Source of the DNA: a candidate division CSSED10-310 bacterium
GTDB lineage: Bacteria; CSSED10-310; JAFGJC01
Reading direction: 5' to 3'
Assembly: GCA_016929305.1 (NCBI GenBank)
Contig: JAFGJC010000071.1
Location: 1-15,659 of the forward strand
Length of the DNA: 15,659 bases
Shown here: positions 8,548 to 15,659 of the stretch, piece after piece
Position numbering within the stretch: position 1 is the stretch's first letter
Layout: every line of letters begins with the position of its first letter
The notes under the pieces: model-generated
Database searches by the model: none
What the model was told of the DNA's origin: nothing
Seen by the model: the letters and a program-made list of their open reading frames with translations, nothing else
Translations under genes and position numbers: made by a program

Positions 8548-9376
8548 CGAATTCCCCGTTGCGGAGAGGTTTGTAGATAACAACTTCTTCAATAACAGAC
8601 ATATCTGAAAAAGGTAAAATTTCTACCGTTTGGAAGATATCACCAGGCTGTCGGTCAATTCGGATAACCTGACCGATTGGAAGACCTTTGGGAAAAGCGT
8701 CATCCAACCCGGAAGTAATCACTGTCTCACCCAGGATCACGCGATCGAATCGACTGGCAAATTTCAATATGCACTTTCCATCACCAGAACCATTGACAAT
8801 ACCCGACACTCGGCTTTTTTGCAGAAGTGCTGCAATTCCGGATTGTGGATGAATAAGTGTTACCACTTTGGACAGATTTGGAGAAACCCGGGCTATCTGA
8901 CCGATTACGCCATCTTGACCTGAAACTCCCATATATTTTTGAACGCCGTCATTTTGACCCTTGTTGATAATTAGGATTGAGTCCCAGGTATGAGAACCGC
9001 GGTGAACGACATCCGCAACAATTTTTTCATGGGTTACACTGGAGGGCAGTTGAACCAGAGTAAGATAGCGTTCAGCGAGTTGAATTCTCTCAAGCAAAAT
9101 CATTTGCTCAGCCTGTAATTGTGCCAAATCTTTTTTCAGTTTTTGATTTTCATGTTGAACATTGACAAGAAAAACATAATGTGACCAGTAAAAGGAGATA
9201 TTATCAAGTCCCCAATCCATACACAGATAAAAAGGTGACATCACAGATAAAATACCGGATTCAATTTTTTCTGCTACAATGCCTCCTCTGAGGTTTGATG
9301 TAAAAAATGCAAGGGAGCAGAGTGAACAGGCAGTATATATTAACCAGGGGCGATATCGTTCACTGATTAATCGCAT
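8540..9376 (-). CDS. mreC: Cell shape-determining protein MreC
   Basis: This 278-residue protein has one N-terminal membrane segment (about 11-27). A predicted coiled coil follows (about 72-107, HENQKLKKDLAQLQAEQ and onward), then a beta-rich periplasmic domain. The stretch NKGQNDGVQKYMGVSGQDGVIGQI (138-161) and later SGLDDAFPKGLPIGQV are typical of MreC. MreC links cytoplasmic MreB to PBP2 and activates the synthase pair from the periplasmic side. Length is within the family range. The ATG at 9376 is 17 nt after the mreB stop and has no strong ribosome site, so it may depend on coupling to mreB translation. Confidence 0.95.
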   Translation of the reverse strand: MRLISERYRPWLIYTACSLCSLAFFTSNLRGGIVAEKIESGILSVMSPFYLCMDWGLDNISFYWSHYVFLVNVQHENQKLKKDLAQLQAEQMILLERIQLAERYLTLVQLPSSVTHEKIVADVVHRGSHTWDSILIINKGQNDGVQKYMGVSGQDGVIGQIARVSPNLSKVVTLIHPQSGIAALLQKSRVSGIVNGSGDGKCILKFASRFDRVILGETVITSGLDDAFPKGLPIGQVIRIDRQPGDIFQTVEILPFSDMSVIEEVVIYKPLRNGEFDE

Positions 9377-9393
9377 TGTAGAAGAAGTCCAAA

Positions 9394-10410
9394 TTATTTA
9401 ACCGATACTTTTTGCAGTAAGTCTATTTCATCAAGCATTTTACCGGTGCCCATGCAGACACATGTCAACGGATCGTCAGCTATGGTTACTGGAAGACCTG
9501 TTTCTTCTCTAAGACGCACATCCAATTTTTTCAATAACGCACACCCTCCGGATAAAACTATGCCTTTATCGACGATATCCGCGGAGAGTTCCGGAGGTGT
9601 TCTTTCTAGGGCTGTTCGCACAACATCCACGATTGCTTGAACAGCATCCATAAGTGCATCTCGGATTTCTTCGGAAGTTATAATCAATGTTTTGGGAACA
9701 CCCGCAACCAGGTCGCGGCCCTTGATTTCCATGGTAAGTTCTTCTTCAAGTTCCGCTGCGGATCCAATTTCCATCTTGATATTTTCTGCGGTCCGCTCAC
9801 CTATCAGCAAATTATACTTTCGTTGAATGAATTTCACGACGGCCTGATCCATTTCATCTCCGCCGACACGCAGCGATCGACAGTAGACGATTCCAGCCAA
9901 AGATATTACAGCAACCTCCGTTGTCCCACCACCGATATCGACAATCATATTGCCAGATGGTTCGGTAACTGGCAGTCCAGCTCCAATTGCCGCGGCCATT
10001 GGTTCTTCCACCAGAAAAACATCGCTAGCTCGAGCCTGTAATGCGGAATCTCTGACAGCTTTTTTCTCAACAGGGGTTATCCCTGAAGGCACACAGATAA
10101 TGATTCGGGGTCGAAGGAAAATGCGCCGATTATGAGCTCTTTGGATAAAATATCGCAACATTTTCTCGGTTACTTCGAAATCGGCGATAACGCCATCCTT
10201 CATTGGGCGTATAGCAATAATATTGCCGGGCGTGCGGCCAAGCATTTCCTTCGCTTCTTTTCCAACTGCTAGCACATTACGCTTATCTCGATGGATTGCA
10301 ACAATAGAAGGCTCATTGATGACAATCCCCTTGTTTTTCACGTACACCAATGTATTCGCGGTTCCCAAATCAATAGCCAGATCATTAGAAAATTTAGATA
10401 AAATAGACAT
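9394..10410 (-). CDS. mreB: Rod shape-determining protein MreB (bacterial actin)
   Basis: This 338-residue actin-like ATPase polymerises on the inner membrane face and orients wall synthesis. The nucleotide-binding motifs are intact: DLGTANTLVY (14-23, phosphate 1), the VEEP segment with E136 (catalytic region), DIGGGTTEVAV (158-168, phosphate 2), and GIVLSGGCALL (283-293, adenosine). The N-terminal MSILSKF could act as an amphipathic or hydrophobic membrane anchor. It is the most strongly conserved protein in the window and leads the cell-shape operon. The ATG at 10410 has AGAGGA about 10 nt upstream, slightly far. A promoter-like sequence and a palindrome lie in the 168-nt gap before it, giving a predicted leader of roughly 125 nt. 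Confidence 0.98.
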   Translation of the reverse strand: MSILSKFSNDLAIDLGTANTLVYVKNKGIVINEPSIVAIHRDKRNVLAVGKEAKEMLGRTPGNIIAIRPMKDGVIADFEVTEKMLRYFIQRAHNRRIFLRPRIIICVPSGITPVEKKAVRDSALQARASDVFLVEEPMAAAIGAGLPVTEPSGNMIVDIGGGTTEVAVISLAGIVYCRSLRVGGDEMDQAVVKFIQRKYNLLIGERTAENIKMEIGSAAELEEELTMEIKGRDLVAGVPKTLIITSEEIRDALMDAVQAIVDVVRTALERTPPELSADIVDKGIVLSGGCALLKKLDVRLREETGLPVTIADDPLTCVCMGTGKMLDEIDLLQKVSVK

Positions 10411-10518
10411 AAATACGACGTCCTCTCAATGCTGGACGGTTGCAATCGATGACATGAAAATATTACCCTTGGACATCTTGAACCTTATCCTTTTCATTCA
10501 AGGATTTAAAAAACCATG

Positions 10519-10538
10519 AAAGATTCCAAGGAATCTTT
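10519..10538. repeat. Perfect 9-bp inverted repeat at the predicted mreB transcription start
   Basis: AAAGATTCC, a 2-nt spacer, then GGAATCTTT form a perfect dyad just downstream of the predicted mreB -10 box. It could be an operator for a dimeric repressor or regulator, or a 5' stem-loop on the operon mRNA. A third option is a weak terminator for the kinase/regulator transcript, because a T6 run follows 5 nt after the stem on the minus strand. As an RNA hairpin the loop would open to 4 nt with an 8-bp, AT-rich stem, which is weak for a terminator. Confidence 0.6.
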
Positions 10539-10542
10539 TATC

Positions 10543-10571
10543 AATCTAGAGGGTAGGTGCAATTCGGTCAA
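10543..10571 (-). promoter_or_regulatory. Predicted sigma70-type promoter of the mreB operon
   Basis: On the minus strand a TTGACC box (10566-10571) is followed, after exactly 17 nt, by TAGATT (10543-10548). These match the -35 and -10 consensus at 5/6 and 4/6 positions. It lies in the gap after the response regulator stop codon and points at mreB, with an expected start site near 10536. This gives the cell-shape operon a promoter separate from the kinase/regulator pair. It is a pattern match only. Confidence 0.5.
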
Positions 10572-10578
10572 GAGAAAT

Positions 10579-11964
10579 CTATACCCTATACTCACTCAAT
10601 CCCGACTGAAGACCGAATTTTTTCATTTTTAATTGCAGTCCTTTTCTGGACAAACCTAGGATCTTTGCTGCCTGTGTCACATTTCCGCCACTTTCCTCCA
10701 AGGCCGATTTCAGCAGTTTGCGTTCAATTTTTTCTGTTTCTCTTTGCATAATTTCTTTCAGAGACAGAGGAGATGAATTGACTTTGTCATCCAATTCGAT
10801 GCCGTCAACTACCGAATTAAAACTGTTAGCAGTCAGAACTGACTCACTTGACAGCAGTATTGCCCGTTCCAAGATATTTTCAAGTTCTCTGATATTTCCA
10901 GGCCAGGAATAATGTAGAAGTATTTGCATGGCTTCATGAGAAATACTTTGAATTGAACGGTTCAAACGTTTATTGAAATGACGAATGAAGTGGTGCACCA
11001 GTGGGGGGATATCTTCAGGACGGGATCTCAAAGGTGGAATATAAATGGGGACCACATTAAGTCGATAGAACAAATCCTGCCTGAATCGTCCCTCTTGAAC
11101 CGCTTTTTCCAAATCTATATTTGTCGCGACAATAAGCCGGACATCAACACGAATCGTTTTCAAACCTCCGACACGTTCAAACTCACGTTCCTGAATAACC
11201 CTCAATAATTTAACCTGTATTTCGCGGGAAATTTCTCCGATTTCATCCAGAAATAATGTTCCGCCATCGGCTAATTCAAATCGACCCGGTTTTGAATTCA
11301 CTGCACCTGTAAAAGCACCTTTTTCATAACCAAAAAATTCGCTTTCCAGTAGTGTTTCTGGAACAGCAGCACAGTTGATTTTAATAAAGGGTTTTTCTTC
11401 GCGCGTAGATTTATTATGGATCAACTGGGCTATCAGCTCTTTACCGGTTCCACTTTCGCCAGTGATTAATATTGTTGTAGGGCTGTCAGCAATTCTATTG
11501 ATGATGTCGAGGACCTTTTTGATCTCTTGGCTTGCAGCTATTATTTTTCCATCAGAAAAAACTCCCTGCGCATGAAATTCCGTTTGATTTAATTTATAGG
11601 TTGTGCAAGCTTTTGAAACAATCAGTCTCAACTCATCCATCTCAAATGGTTTTAAAATATACTCAAATGCTCCTCTTTTCATTGCCTCAACAGCATTTTC
11701 AATGGTGCCATGTGCTGTGATGACGATAACAGGAATATCCGGGAATCGCGCATTAATTTCCGAAAGCAACTGCATACCATCCAATTGCGGCATCTTCAAA
11801 TCAGTAATGACAACATGAACAGCAGTCTGTGAAAGAATTTCCAAGGCTTCAATACCGTTTCCAGCAAGATATGTTGAGTATCCTTCCTGTTTTAATGAAG
11901 CACTTAAAATACGCCGCATATTTGGTTCATCGTCGACGATGAGAATTCGAATAGAATTGTTCAT
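10579..11964 (-). CDS. NtrC-family sigma54-dependent response regulator
   Basis: This 461-residue protein has the three-domain order of NtrC-type activators. The receiver (about 5-120) has D11/D12, the phosphoacceptor D55 in VVITDLKMP, T83 and K105. The AAA+ domain (about 138-370) has Walker A GESGTGKE (169-176), the sigma54-contacting GAFTGA (216-221), Walker B LFLDE (D240, E241) and an arginine-rich RSRPEDIP segment. A Fis-type helix-turn-helix lies at the C-terminus (about 425-452). When phosphorylated by its kinase it would oligomerise, hydrolyse ATP and open sigma54 promoters. The intact GAFTGA argues for true sigma54 activation. It is 9 nt downstream of the kinase gene, with AAGGA 6 nt before the ATG. 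Its targets are unknown. I saw no convincing -24/-12 element in either flanking gap. Confidence 0.95.
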   Translation of the reverse strand: MNNSIRILIVDDEPNMRRILSASLKQEGYSTYLAGNGIEALEILSQTAVHVVITDLKMPQLDGMQLLSEINARFPDIPVIVITAHGTIENAVEAMKRGAFEYILKPFEMDELRLIVSKACTTYKLNQTEFHAQGVFSDGKIIAASQEIKKVLDIINRIADSPTTILITGESGTGKELIAQLIHNKSTREEKPFIKINCAAVPETLLESEFFGYEKGAFTGAVNSKPGRFELADGGTLFLDEIGEISREIQVKLLRVIQEREFERVGGLKTIRVDVRLIVATNIDLEKAVQEGRFRQDLFYRLNVVPIYIPPLRSRPEDIPPLVHHFIRHFNKRLNRSIQSISHEAMQILLHYSWPGNIRELENILERAILLSSESVLTANSFNSVVDGIELDDKVNSSPLSLKEIMQRETEKIERKLLKSALEESGGNVTQAAKILGLSRKGLQLKMKKFGLQSGLSEYRV

Positions 11965-11973
11965 GAGAGATCC

Positions 11974-14040
11974 TTATTCATATTTGTTGACATTTGCGGA
12001 GGTTGATGAAGCATCGCCGGTTGACGTTATGTTCAATTTATCCAAAGGCTGGATTAGTCTGAAAAATGCACCACCAAGTACTGATCTGCCGATCTGAATG
12101 TCTCCTTTTAAACGCTGAATATTTTGTTGGACGATTGCCAATCCAAGACCGGTTCCTGTGTCTCGGCTGGTATAGAACGGTTGAAATATCCGATCGAAGT
12201 CTTTTTCAGGTATTCCCGGACCGGAATCTTCAATCGCAACAATCAGACTATGTGTTTTCTCGCATAAATGAGCATTCAGTTTGATAATCCCTTTATTTTC
12301 CAATGCTTGAATCGCATTTTCGATAAGATTATTGAGAATTTGTATCCAAATATCCAAAGGCACTTCTGTTTTTCCCGCATCGGGAGATATTTCTGTTAAA
12401 AACTCGATCGATTCACAATCACTTCGAGCCTTCAACGGCAGTTGAATTCGACGAATTATTTCAAAAAAAGCCGCAGTTTTATATTCGTGATTTTCTGATG
12501 AGGGTCGAGCGTAATCCAAAAATCGCCTAACGAATCTGTTGAGTCTTTCAATCTCCTCTTGAATTATCATAATGAAGTCGTCATCCGTTGCCAATTTCTG
12601 TTGGGATTGAAGATACTGAAAAGTTGCTTTGATAGTCGCAAGCGGGTTCTGGATTTCATGAGCTAATCCGGAAGCGAGATGACCGAGCGCAGCCAAACGA
12701 TCTCTAAGTTTTTCTCTTTCAATAAGCCGTGCGTTGGAGAGTGCTGCCGCGAATTGACGCGTTACTGTCGTCAGCACGATTTCTTCCCGCCGCGTTATAC
12801 CGGCTTCAGGATCAGAGAACCCAATACTGAGAAATCCTATGATTTCTTCTGCGAAGATGAACGGGAAACAGACATGAGCTCTAAACCTTAAAAGAATACG
12901 GAAAAGAGCGATTCGATGTCTTCTCACGACGGATGGCAATCCGCTTCGAATTTCCTGAGAAATCGTACTCTTGTTTACAACTCTATGACTATAGAGAAAT
13001 GTTTCAAACAGTAGACTGGGAATATCGATCTGAGCTCCATTTGTCCAGCGAATTTCATCTCCATCTATTACCGTTAAAGACTGACGATTATTGGTGATCA
13101 GATAAATTCCAAATGATTTCACACGGGAAGTCTCTCTAAGTGATTTTGCGAAACTTTTCAGGAGTTGTTTTTCAGAAACCAGTGTACTCATTGTACGACT
13201 GAAATTTTCCAAATGAGAGACAAAACGGTAACTTTCACGGCTTAAAACCCTGTCTGCCTGACCCTCGATAACCATTGTTAACGGCTCATAAAGAACAACG
13301 AGTACCAATGTAGCAATCAAGATGGAAAGCAGGGATGTATAAGGCGTGTGGTACCAATTTCCCAAAATTCCCAAGAGACACCAAAATATGAAGGTGAAGA
13401 CGAAAATAACTACGGATCTTCCAGCGAGTCTACCAAAATCAAAAAGACGATGTCGCATTATTGCGACAGTAATCAATACCGTATATATCAATCCGCCTAA
13501 AATGCCCAGCGAGGGGACTGGTTTATAGAAACTTGAGGCAAGTGATGTCAATCCTCCGATTCCTGCCGCAGACATTCCAACCAAAACATACCATAATCGA
13601 AGATTTTCCCGTCTGGAGTTTGTAATTCGTATGCGCTTGAATAGATTAGTGACGCCCAAAACACCAATAGGTGCGATAAAGAAAAACGAAAATAGCTTAT
13701 GCACAATTTCCAGACGTTGATTGTTGGAATAAAAAAGGATCAATAAAGCACTCAGTATCCAAAGGATCCCGTTAATACGCCGTTCCTTTATGGATTTATT
13801 TCTGAGGAGAGTCATCAGAAACATATGCAGTGCGGGTGAAACCAGCAATAAGCCTCCATAAAACATCCACCCCAGATCAAAAACCATCCCTCCGTTCCAG
13901 AAGACAAATGTCAAAGAGAGAAGTGCAAAATTGCGATTAAGATGCCGAGTCCATCCACGTCCTTTGACAAGAACATATATTGTTAGAAAAAGATTTGTTC
14001 CAAATGCAGCAACAGCACTCTGTAAATCAAAATAATCCAT
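11974..14040 (-). CDS. Membrane sensor histidine kinase (7TM-like region, GAF-like, HisKA, HATPase_c)
   Basis: This 688-residue kinase begins with about seven to eight hydrophobic segments (roughly 8-250), like the HisKA_7TM type of sensor region. A GAF-like domain follows (about 280-440). The dimerisation/phosphoacceptor domain has H461 in GLAHEIQNPLATIK. The ATPase domain has the N box (NNLIENAIQAL, N575), G1 DSGPGIP (605-611), F box RIFQPFYTS and G2 GTGLGLAIV (629-637). All catalytic motifs are present, so it should autophosphorylate and pass phosphate to the regulator encoded 9 nt downstream. The multi-pass N-terminus, with no large periplasmic loop obvious, suggests sensing within the membrane or of a membrane-soluble cue; this is inference. 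The ATG at 14040 has only a weak ribosome site (GGATT). A 9-bp inverted repeat lies 22-50 nt upstream. Confidence 0.93.
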   Translation of the reverse strand: MDYFDLQSAVAAFGTNLFLTIYVLVKGRGWTRHLNRNFALLSLTFVFWNGGMVFDLGWMFYGGLLLVSPALHMFLMTLLRNKSIKERRINGILWILSALLILFYSNNQRLEIVHKLFSFFFIAPIGVLGVTNLFKRIRITNSRRENLRLWYVLVGMSAAGIGGLTSLASSFYKPVPSLGILGGLIYTVLITVAIMRHRLFDFGRLAGRSVVIFVFTFIFWCLLGILGNWYHTPYTSLLSILIATLVLVVLYEPLTMVIEGQADRVLSRESYRFVSHLENFSRTMSTLVSEKQLLKSFAKSLRETSRVKSFGIYLITNNRQSLTVIDGDEIRWTNGAQIDIPSLLFETFLYSHRVVNKSTISQEIRSGLPSVVRRHRIALFRILLRFRAHVCFPFIFAEEIIGFLSIGFSDPEAGITRREEIVLTTVTRQFAAALSNARLIEREKLRDRLAALGHLASGLAHEIQNPLATIKATFQYLQSQQKLATDDDFIMIIQEEIERLNRFVRRFLDYARPSSENHEYKTAAFFEIIRRIQLPLKARSDCESIEFLTEISPDAGKTEVPLDIWIQILNNLIENAIQALENKGIIKLNAHLCEKTHSLIVAIEDSGPGIPEKDFDRIFQPFYTSRDTGTGLGLAIVQQNIQRLKGDIQIGRSVLGGAFFRLIQPLDKLNITSTGDASSTSANVNKYE

Positions 14041-14061
14041 AGTTTAATCCATAACGCAATC

Positions 14062-14090
14062 GGTTTCCTTAGGTATAGAACAAGGAAACC
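14062..14090. repeat. 9-bp inverted repeat upstream of the histidine kinase gene
   Basis: GGTTTCCTT (14062-14070), an 11-nt spacer, then AAGGAAACC (14082-14090) form a perfect dyad between the divergent kinase and plus-strand genes. Half-sites about two helical turns across suit a dimeric regulator, or the leader RNA could fold into a hairpin. It shares the TTCC/GGAA core with the dyad upstream of mreB, but the spacing differs. Confidence 0.55.
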
Positions 14091-14184
14091 CCTTAAATTT
14101 AGATATAGTGTAAAATTAACGTACCGACGATTGCAACTGTCATATCGCATCCTTTTTCTTCTTTTCGGCCTTTTGACGATCAAT

Positions 14185-14190
14185 TATAAT
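14185..14190 (+). promoter_or_regulatory. Candidate -10 box (TATAAT) of the plus-strand gene
   Basis: A perfect TATAAT lies 24 nt upstream of the ATG at 14215, which would give a leader of about 18-20 nt. The expected -35 position (14162-14167, TTTTCG) matches poorly. A TTGACG at 14173-14178 is too close to serve as its -35. The promoter may be weak or need an activator. Confidence 0.35.
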
Positions 14191-14214
14191 AGAAGTGTCA
14201 CAAAAAGCAGGAAA

Positions 14215-15471
14215 ATGAATTTTTATAGGATTGACTGCAAAACCTTCTGTCAGCTTTTTCCCAACGCGAAGCTGTTCCGCTGTTTAAAAACATTTCACGA
14301 TTTTACAAGACAGGATTGGGATATCCAAATATCATTTCAGCCGAGTTGTCTTAGCGGCAAATCATGGTTTGCCGTAATTCATTCAAGAGTTGATCCAGCT
14401 TCCGGACCGGAGCATGAGTGGGTGATATTGACGAAAAAGATACTGGATAGTCTAGATACAAAAACTCATCTGCTGGTATCAGGAATAGGAAAGCTCCAAT
14501 TTGATTTTCCATTATATCACTGGCTTAAAAAAGGTGGTCAATCCATTGTGATCTCTGAAACGATATCTCCGTGCAATAAGGCATCATTTGTTTCCTATAA
14601 GTGGTTTTTGGAGCATCCGTTGGTTTTTTGGATTGTGTTATCAGGTCCGCATAAAAAACCGCGAAGCACTACACTATCAAAAAAAATCCGGGATCAACTT
14701 TTGTTTGCTGCTTCGCGCCGGATTTTTAAGGGAATGGTGCGTACAGGTGGCAATATGGCTGAATACATCAGTCAATACGACAAGGAAATTGTTACAGATC
14801 TTGCTCAAACACCTTATAAATACAAAACCCACGTAAAAAGGAAAATCACTTCTGGATCCAATGCATCAGGTGTTGCGAGCGTCACAAATGAATGCCGAAA
14901 ATCAAAAGGCAGTGACGAATATATATGGCACTTTACTCGGAGTAGAAAGGAACCGTGGCCGGATCAGGGATGGGAAAGTTATCTGGAAGGTTTGGAAGGG
15001 AAGGATCAGTCGGTTCCCTATTCAGCGTTTGATGCACTCATACAAATTCTTTCAACTCAGAAGATTATGGCAAGTTCATATCTTATCCGCGGTTCCTATC
15101 CCGTTGTCTGCATGACAGCGGTTGAACTCGCGAAAATACGGAAATTAATGACCTGGCAAAAACATCTCAGACGATCACGTTTTGATCCGTACGGTATCGG
15201 ATTGTTGAAGAAAGAAGCAATTCGTATGGGCGTCAGACCAGTCATCTATGGATCATCAAAGGATTACCGCTGTCTAGCGGAAGCGGAGAGGTTTTTATTT
15301 CAGTTGTCTTCAAGCGGTCGACATAATTGGGCAGAAGAACAGGAGTGGCGTTTCAAGGGAGACCTGGATTTAAGAGTCGTGCCACGTGAAGCGCTGAAAA
15401 TTCTTGTTGCCGCCCGTGAAGATGTTGAGGTTATACGTGATATTACTTCGGCCGGAATAATCGTTTTTTGA
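14215..15471 (+). CDS. Two-domain protein of unknown function: DprA/SLOG-like N-terminus and possible ADP-ribosyltransferase-like C-terminus
   Basis: I do not recognise a named family. The frame opens at TTG 14131, but the ATG at 14215 (418 residues) with CAGG just upstream is the more likely start, and the earlier part reads like non-coding sequence. Residues ~48-185 look like a Rossmann fold: strand SWFAVIHSR, a helix, LLVSGIG, LKKGGQSIVIS, then IRDQLLFAASRRIFKGMV. That last segment resembles the RN-x-IIA-x-LS segment of DprA/SLOG proteins. After a basic linker (~200-230), a second domain begins YIWHFTR (H239), with FDALIQILSTQKIMAS, VVCMTA, DPYGIGLLKKEAIRMGVRPVIYG and WAEEQEWRFKGDLDL (E374/E375/E377). 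An N-terminal H, a helix ending 'IL..xxI.AS' and a late E recall DarT/ART-like toxins, but this is inference. There are no membrane segments, and it is the only plus-strand gene. That it is a gene is fairly sure; its function is not known. Confidence 0.8.
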   Translation: MNFYRIDCKTFCQLFPNAKLFRCLKTFHDFTRQDWDIQISFQPSCLSGKSWFAVIHSRVDPASGPEHEWVILTKKILDSLDTKTHLLVSGIGKLQFDFPLYHWLKKGGQSIVISETISPCNKASFVSYKWFLEHPLVFWIVLSGPHKKPRSTTLSKKIRDQLLFAASRRIFKGMVRTGGNMAEYISQYDKEIVTDLAQTPYKYKTHVKRKITSGSNASGVASVTNECRKSKGSDEYIWHFTRSRKEPWPDQGWESYLEGLEGKDQSVPYSAFDALIQILSTQKIMASSYLIRGSYPVVCMTAVELAKIRKLMTWQKHLRRSRFDPYGIGLLKKEAIRMGVRPVIYGSSKDYRCLAEAERFLFQLSSSGRHNWAEEQEWRFKGDLDLRVVPREALKILVAAREDVEVIRDITSAGIIVF

Positions 15472-15659
15472 AAAATAATATTTGCGTGATGACGAATCAG
15501 TTTTTTCTTGACAACCGAATTCATTTGCGTTAAGTAATCCCTCTCTCTGGGGAGGGGAAAAACACGTAACCTGTCTGCCTCAGGCGGGTCTAAACAATCA
15601 GGAAATTCAAAGGCACTTGTTTACGGCACTATTCCGCAGTACGAGTAGAAAGGATGATG
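15472..15659. other. Intergenic region with two GC-rich hairpins; no supportable gene
   Basis: No reading frame here is convincing. A weak TGAT/ATCA hairpin (15487-15499) followed by T6 (15501-15506) could end the upstream plus-strand transcript. A perfect TTGACA (15508-15513) follows, but the sequence 16-18 nt further on (TAAGTAAT region) is a poor -10. Two stem-loops come next: CCCTCTC/GGGAGGG (15539-15556, 4-nt loop), and ACCTGTCT/AGGCGGGT (15569-15589, 5-nt loop, two G-U pairs). The window ends on AAAGG with two ATGs (15654, 15657), perhaps the start of another gene that cannot be judged. Confidence 0.45.

Noticed and set aside
9637..10041. Plus-strand open frame of 134 codons inside mreB
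   Set aside because: It is a shadow of the highly conserved mreB frame with no recognisable protein features.
14051..14074. Possible sigma54 -24/-12 promoter before the kinase (AAGG...TTGC)
   Set aside because: The GG and GC are separated by 9 nt rather than the required 10, and the TGGCA part is not matched.
14107..14136. TTGCAA-N18-TACACT as a minus-strand promoter of the kinase gene
   Set aside because: It matches only 4/6 in each box with 18-nt spacing, which is expected by chance in AT-rich DNA, so it is not listed as a feature.
13983..14183. Minus-strand 66-codon frame overlapping the kinase start
   Set aside because: It lies across the kinase promoter/leader region, holds the inverted repeat, and reads as a basic and hydrophobic low-complexity product with no supporting ribosome site.
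14131..14214. TTG-initiated 28-residue N-terminal extension of the plus-strand gene, hydrophobic at first and resembling a signal peptide
   Set aside because: No ribosome site was seen at the TTG, a TATAAT box lies within it, and an ATG with a nearby CAGG follows. The hydrophobic run is probably a by-product of AT-rich intergenic DNA.
15300..15524. Minus-strand 74-codon frame at the end of the plus-strand gene
   Set aside because: It is antisense to the C-terminal motif block of the better-supported gene and has no features of its own.
1..15659. CRISPR array, tRNA or rRNA genes, insertion sequences
   Set aside because: No spaced direct repeats, cloverleaf-like segments, transposase motifs or terminal repeats were noticed on either strand when reading by eye.

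Overview
This window looks like chromosomal DNA of a Gram-negative-type, rod-shaped bacterium with moderate-to-low GC. Almost everything is on the minus strand and very tightly packed. The gene content (MreBCD–PBP2–RodA elongasome, a fused radical SAM/DUF2344 protein, RNase G, an NtrC-type two-component pair and an ECF sigma/anti-sigma pair) fits several deep-branching Gram-negative lineages. The phylum cannot be named from this sequence alone.

Layout, read along the minus strand from high to low coordinates: (1) A membrane histidine kinase (11974-14040) and a sigma54-activating NtrC-family response regulator (10579-11964), 9 nt apart. (2) A 168-nt gap holding a plausible sigma70-type promoter and a 9-bp palindrome at the predicted transcription start. 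(3) A probable operon mreB-mreC-mreD-mrdA-rodA-radical SAM/DUF2344-rng (10410 down to 1086), with gaps of 9-17 nt or overlaps of 8-13 nt. (4) An ECF sigma factor (357-1019) 66 nt further on, and its putative zinc-type anti-sigma factor, cut off by the window edge (1-357).

The elongasome genes act together: MreB filaments under the membrane, linked through MreC/MreD, guide RodA (glycosyltransferase) and PBP2 (transpeptidase) as they build the lateral cell wall. RNase G matures and turns over RNA. The radical SAM fusion is a conserved family with no established function that often lies beside rng.

The only convincing plus-strand gene (14215-15471) diverges from the kinase gene. I could not assign it to a named family. 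Its N-terminal half looks like a DprA/SLOG-type Rossmann domain. Its C-terminal half has an H...E pattern reminiscent of ADP-ribosyltransferase-like toxins. It is the best candidate here for an undescribed system, possibly a single-protein sensor/effector, but this is a reading by eye. The last 188 nt hold no supportable gene, but contain two GC-rich hairpins and a perfect TTGACA box.
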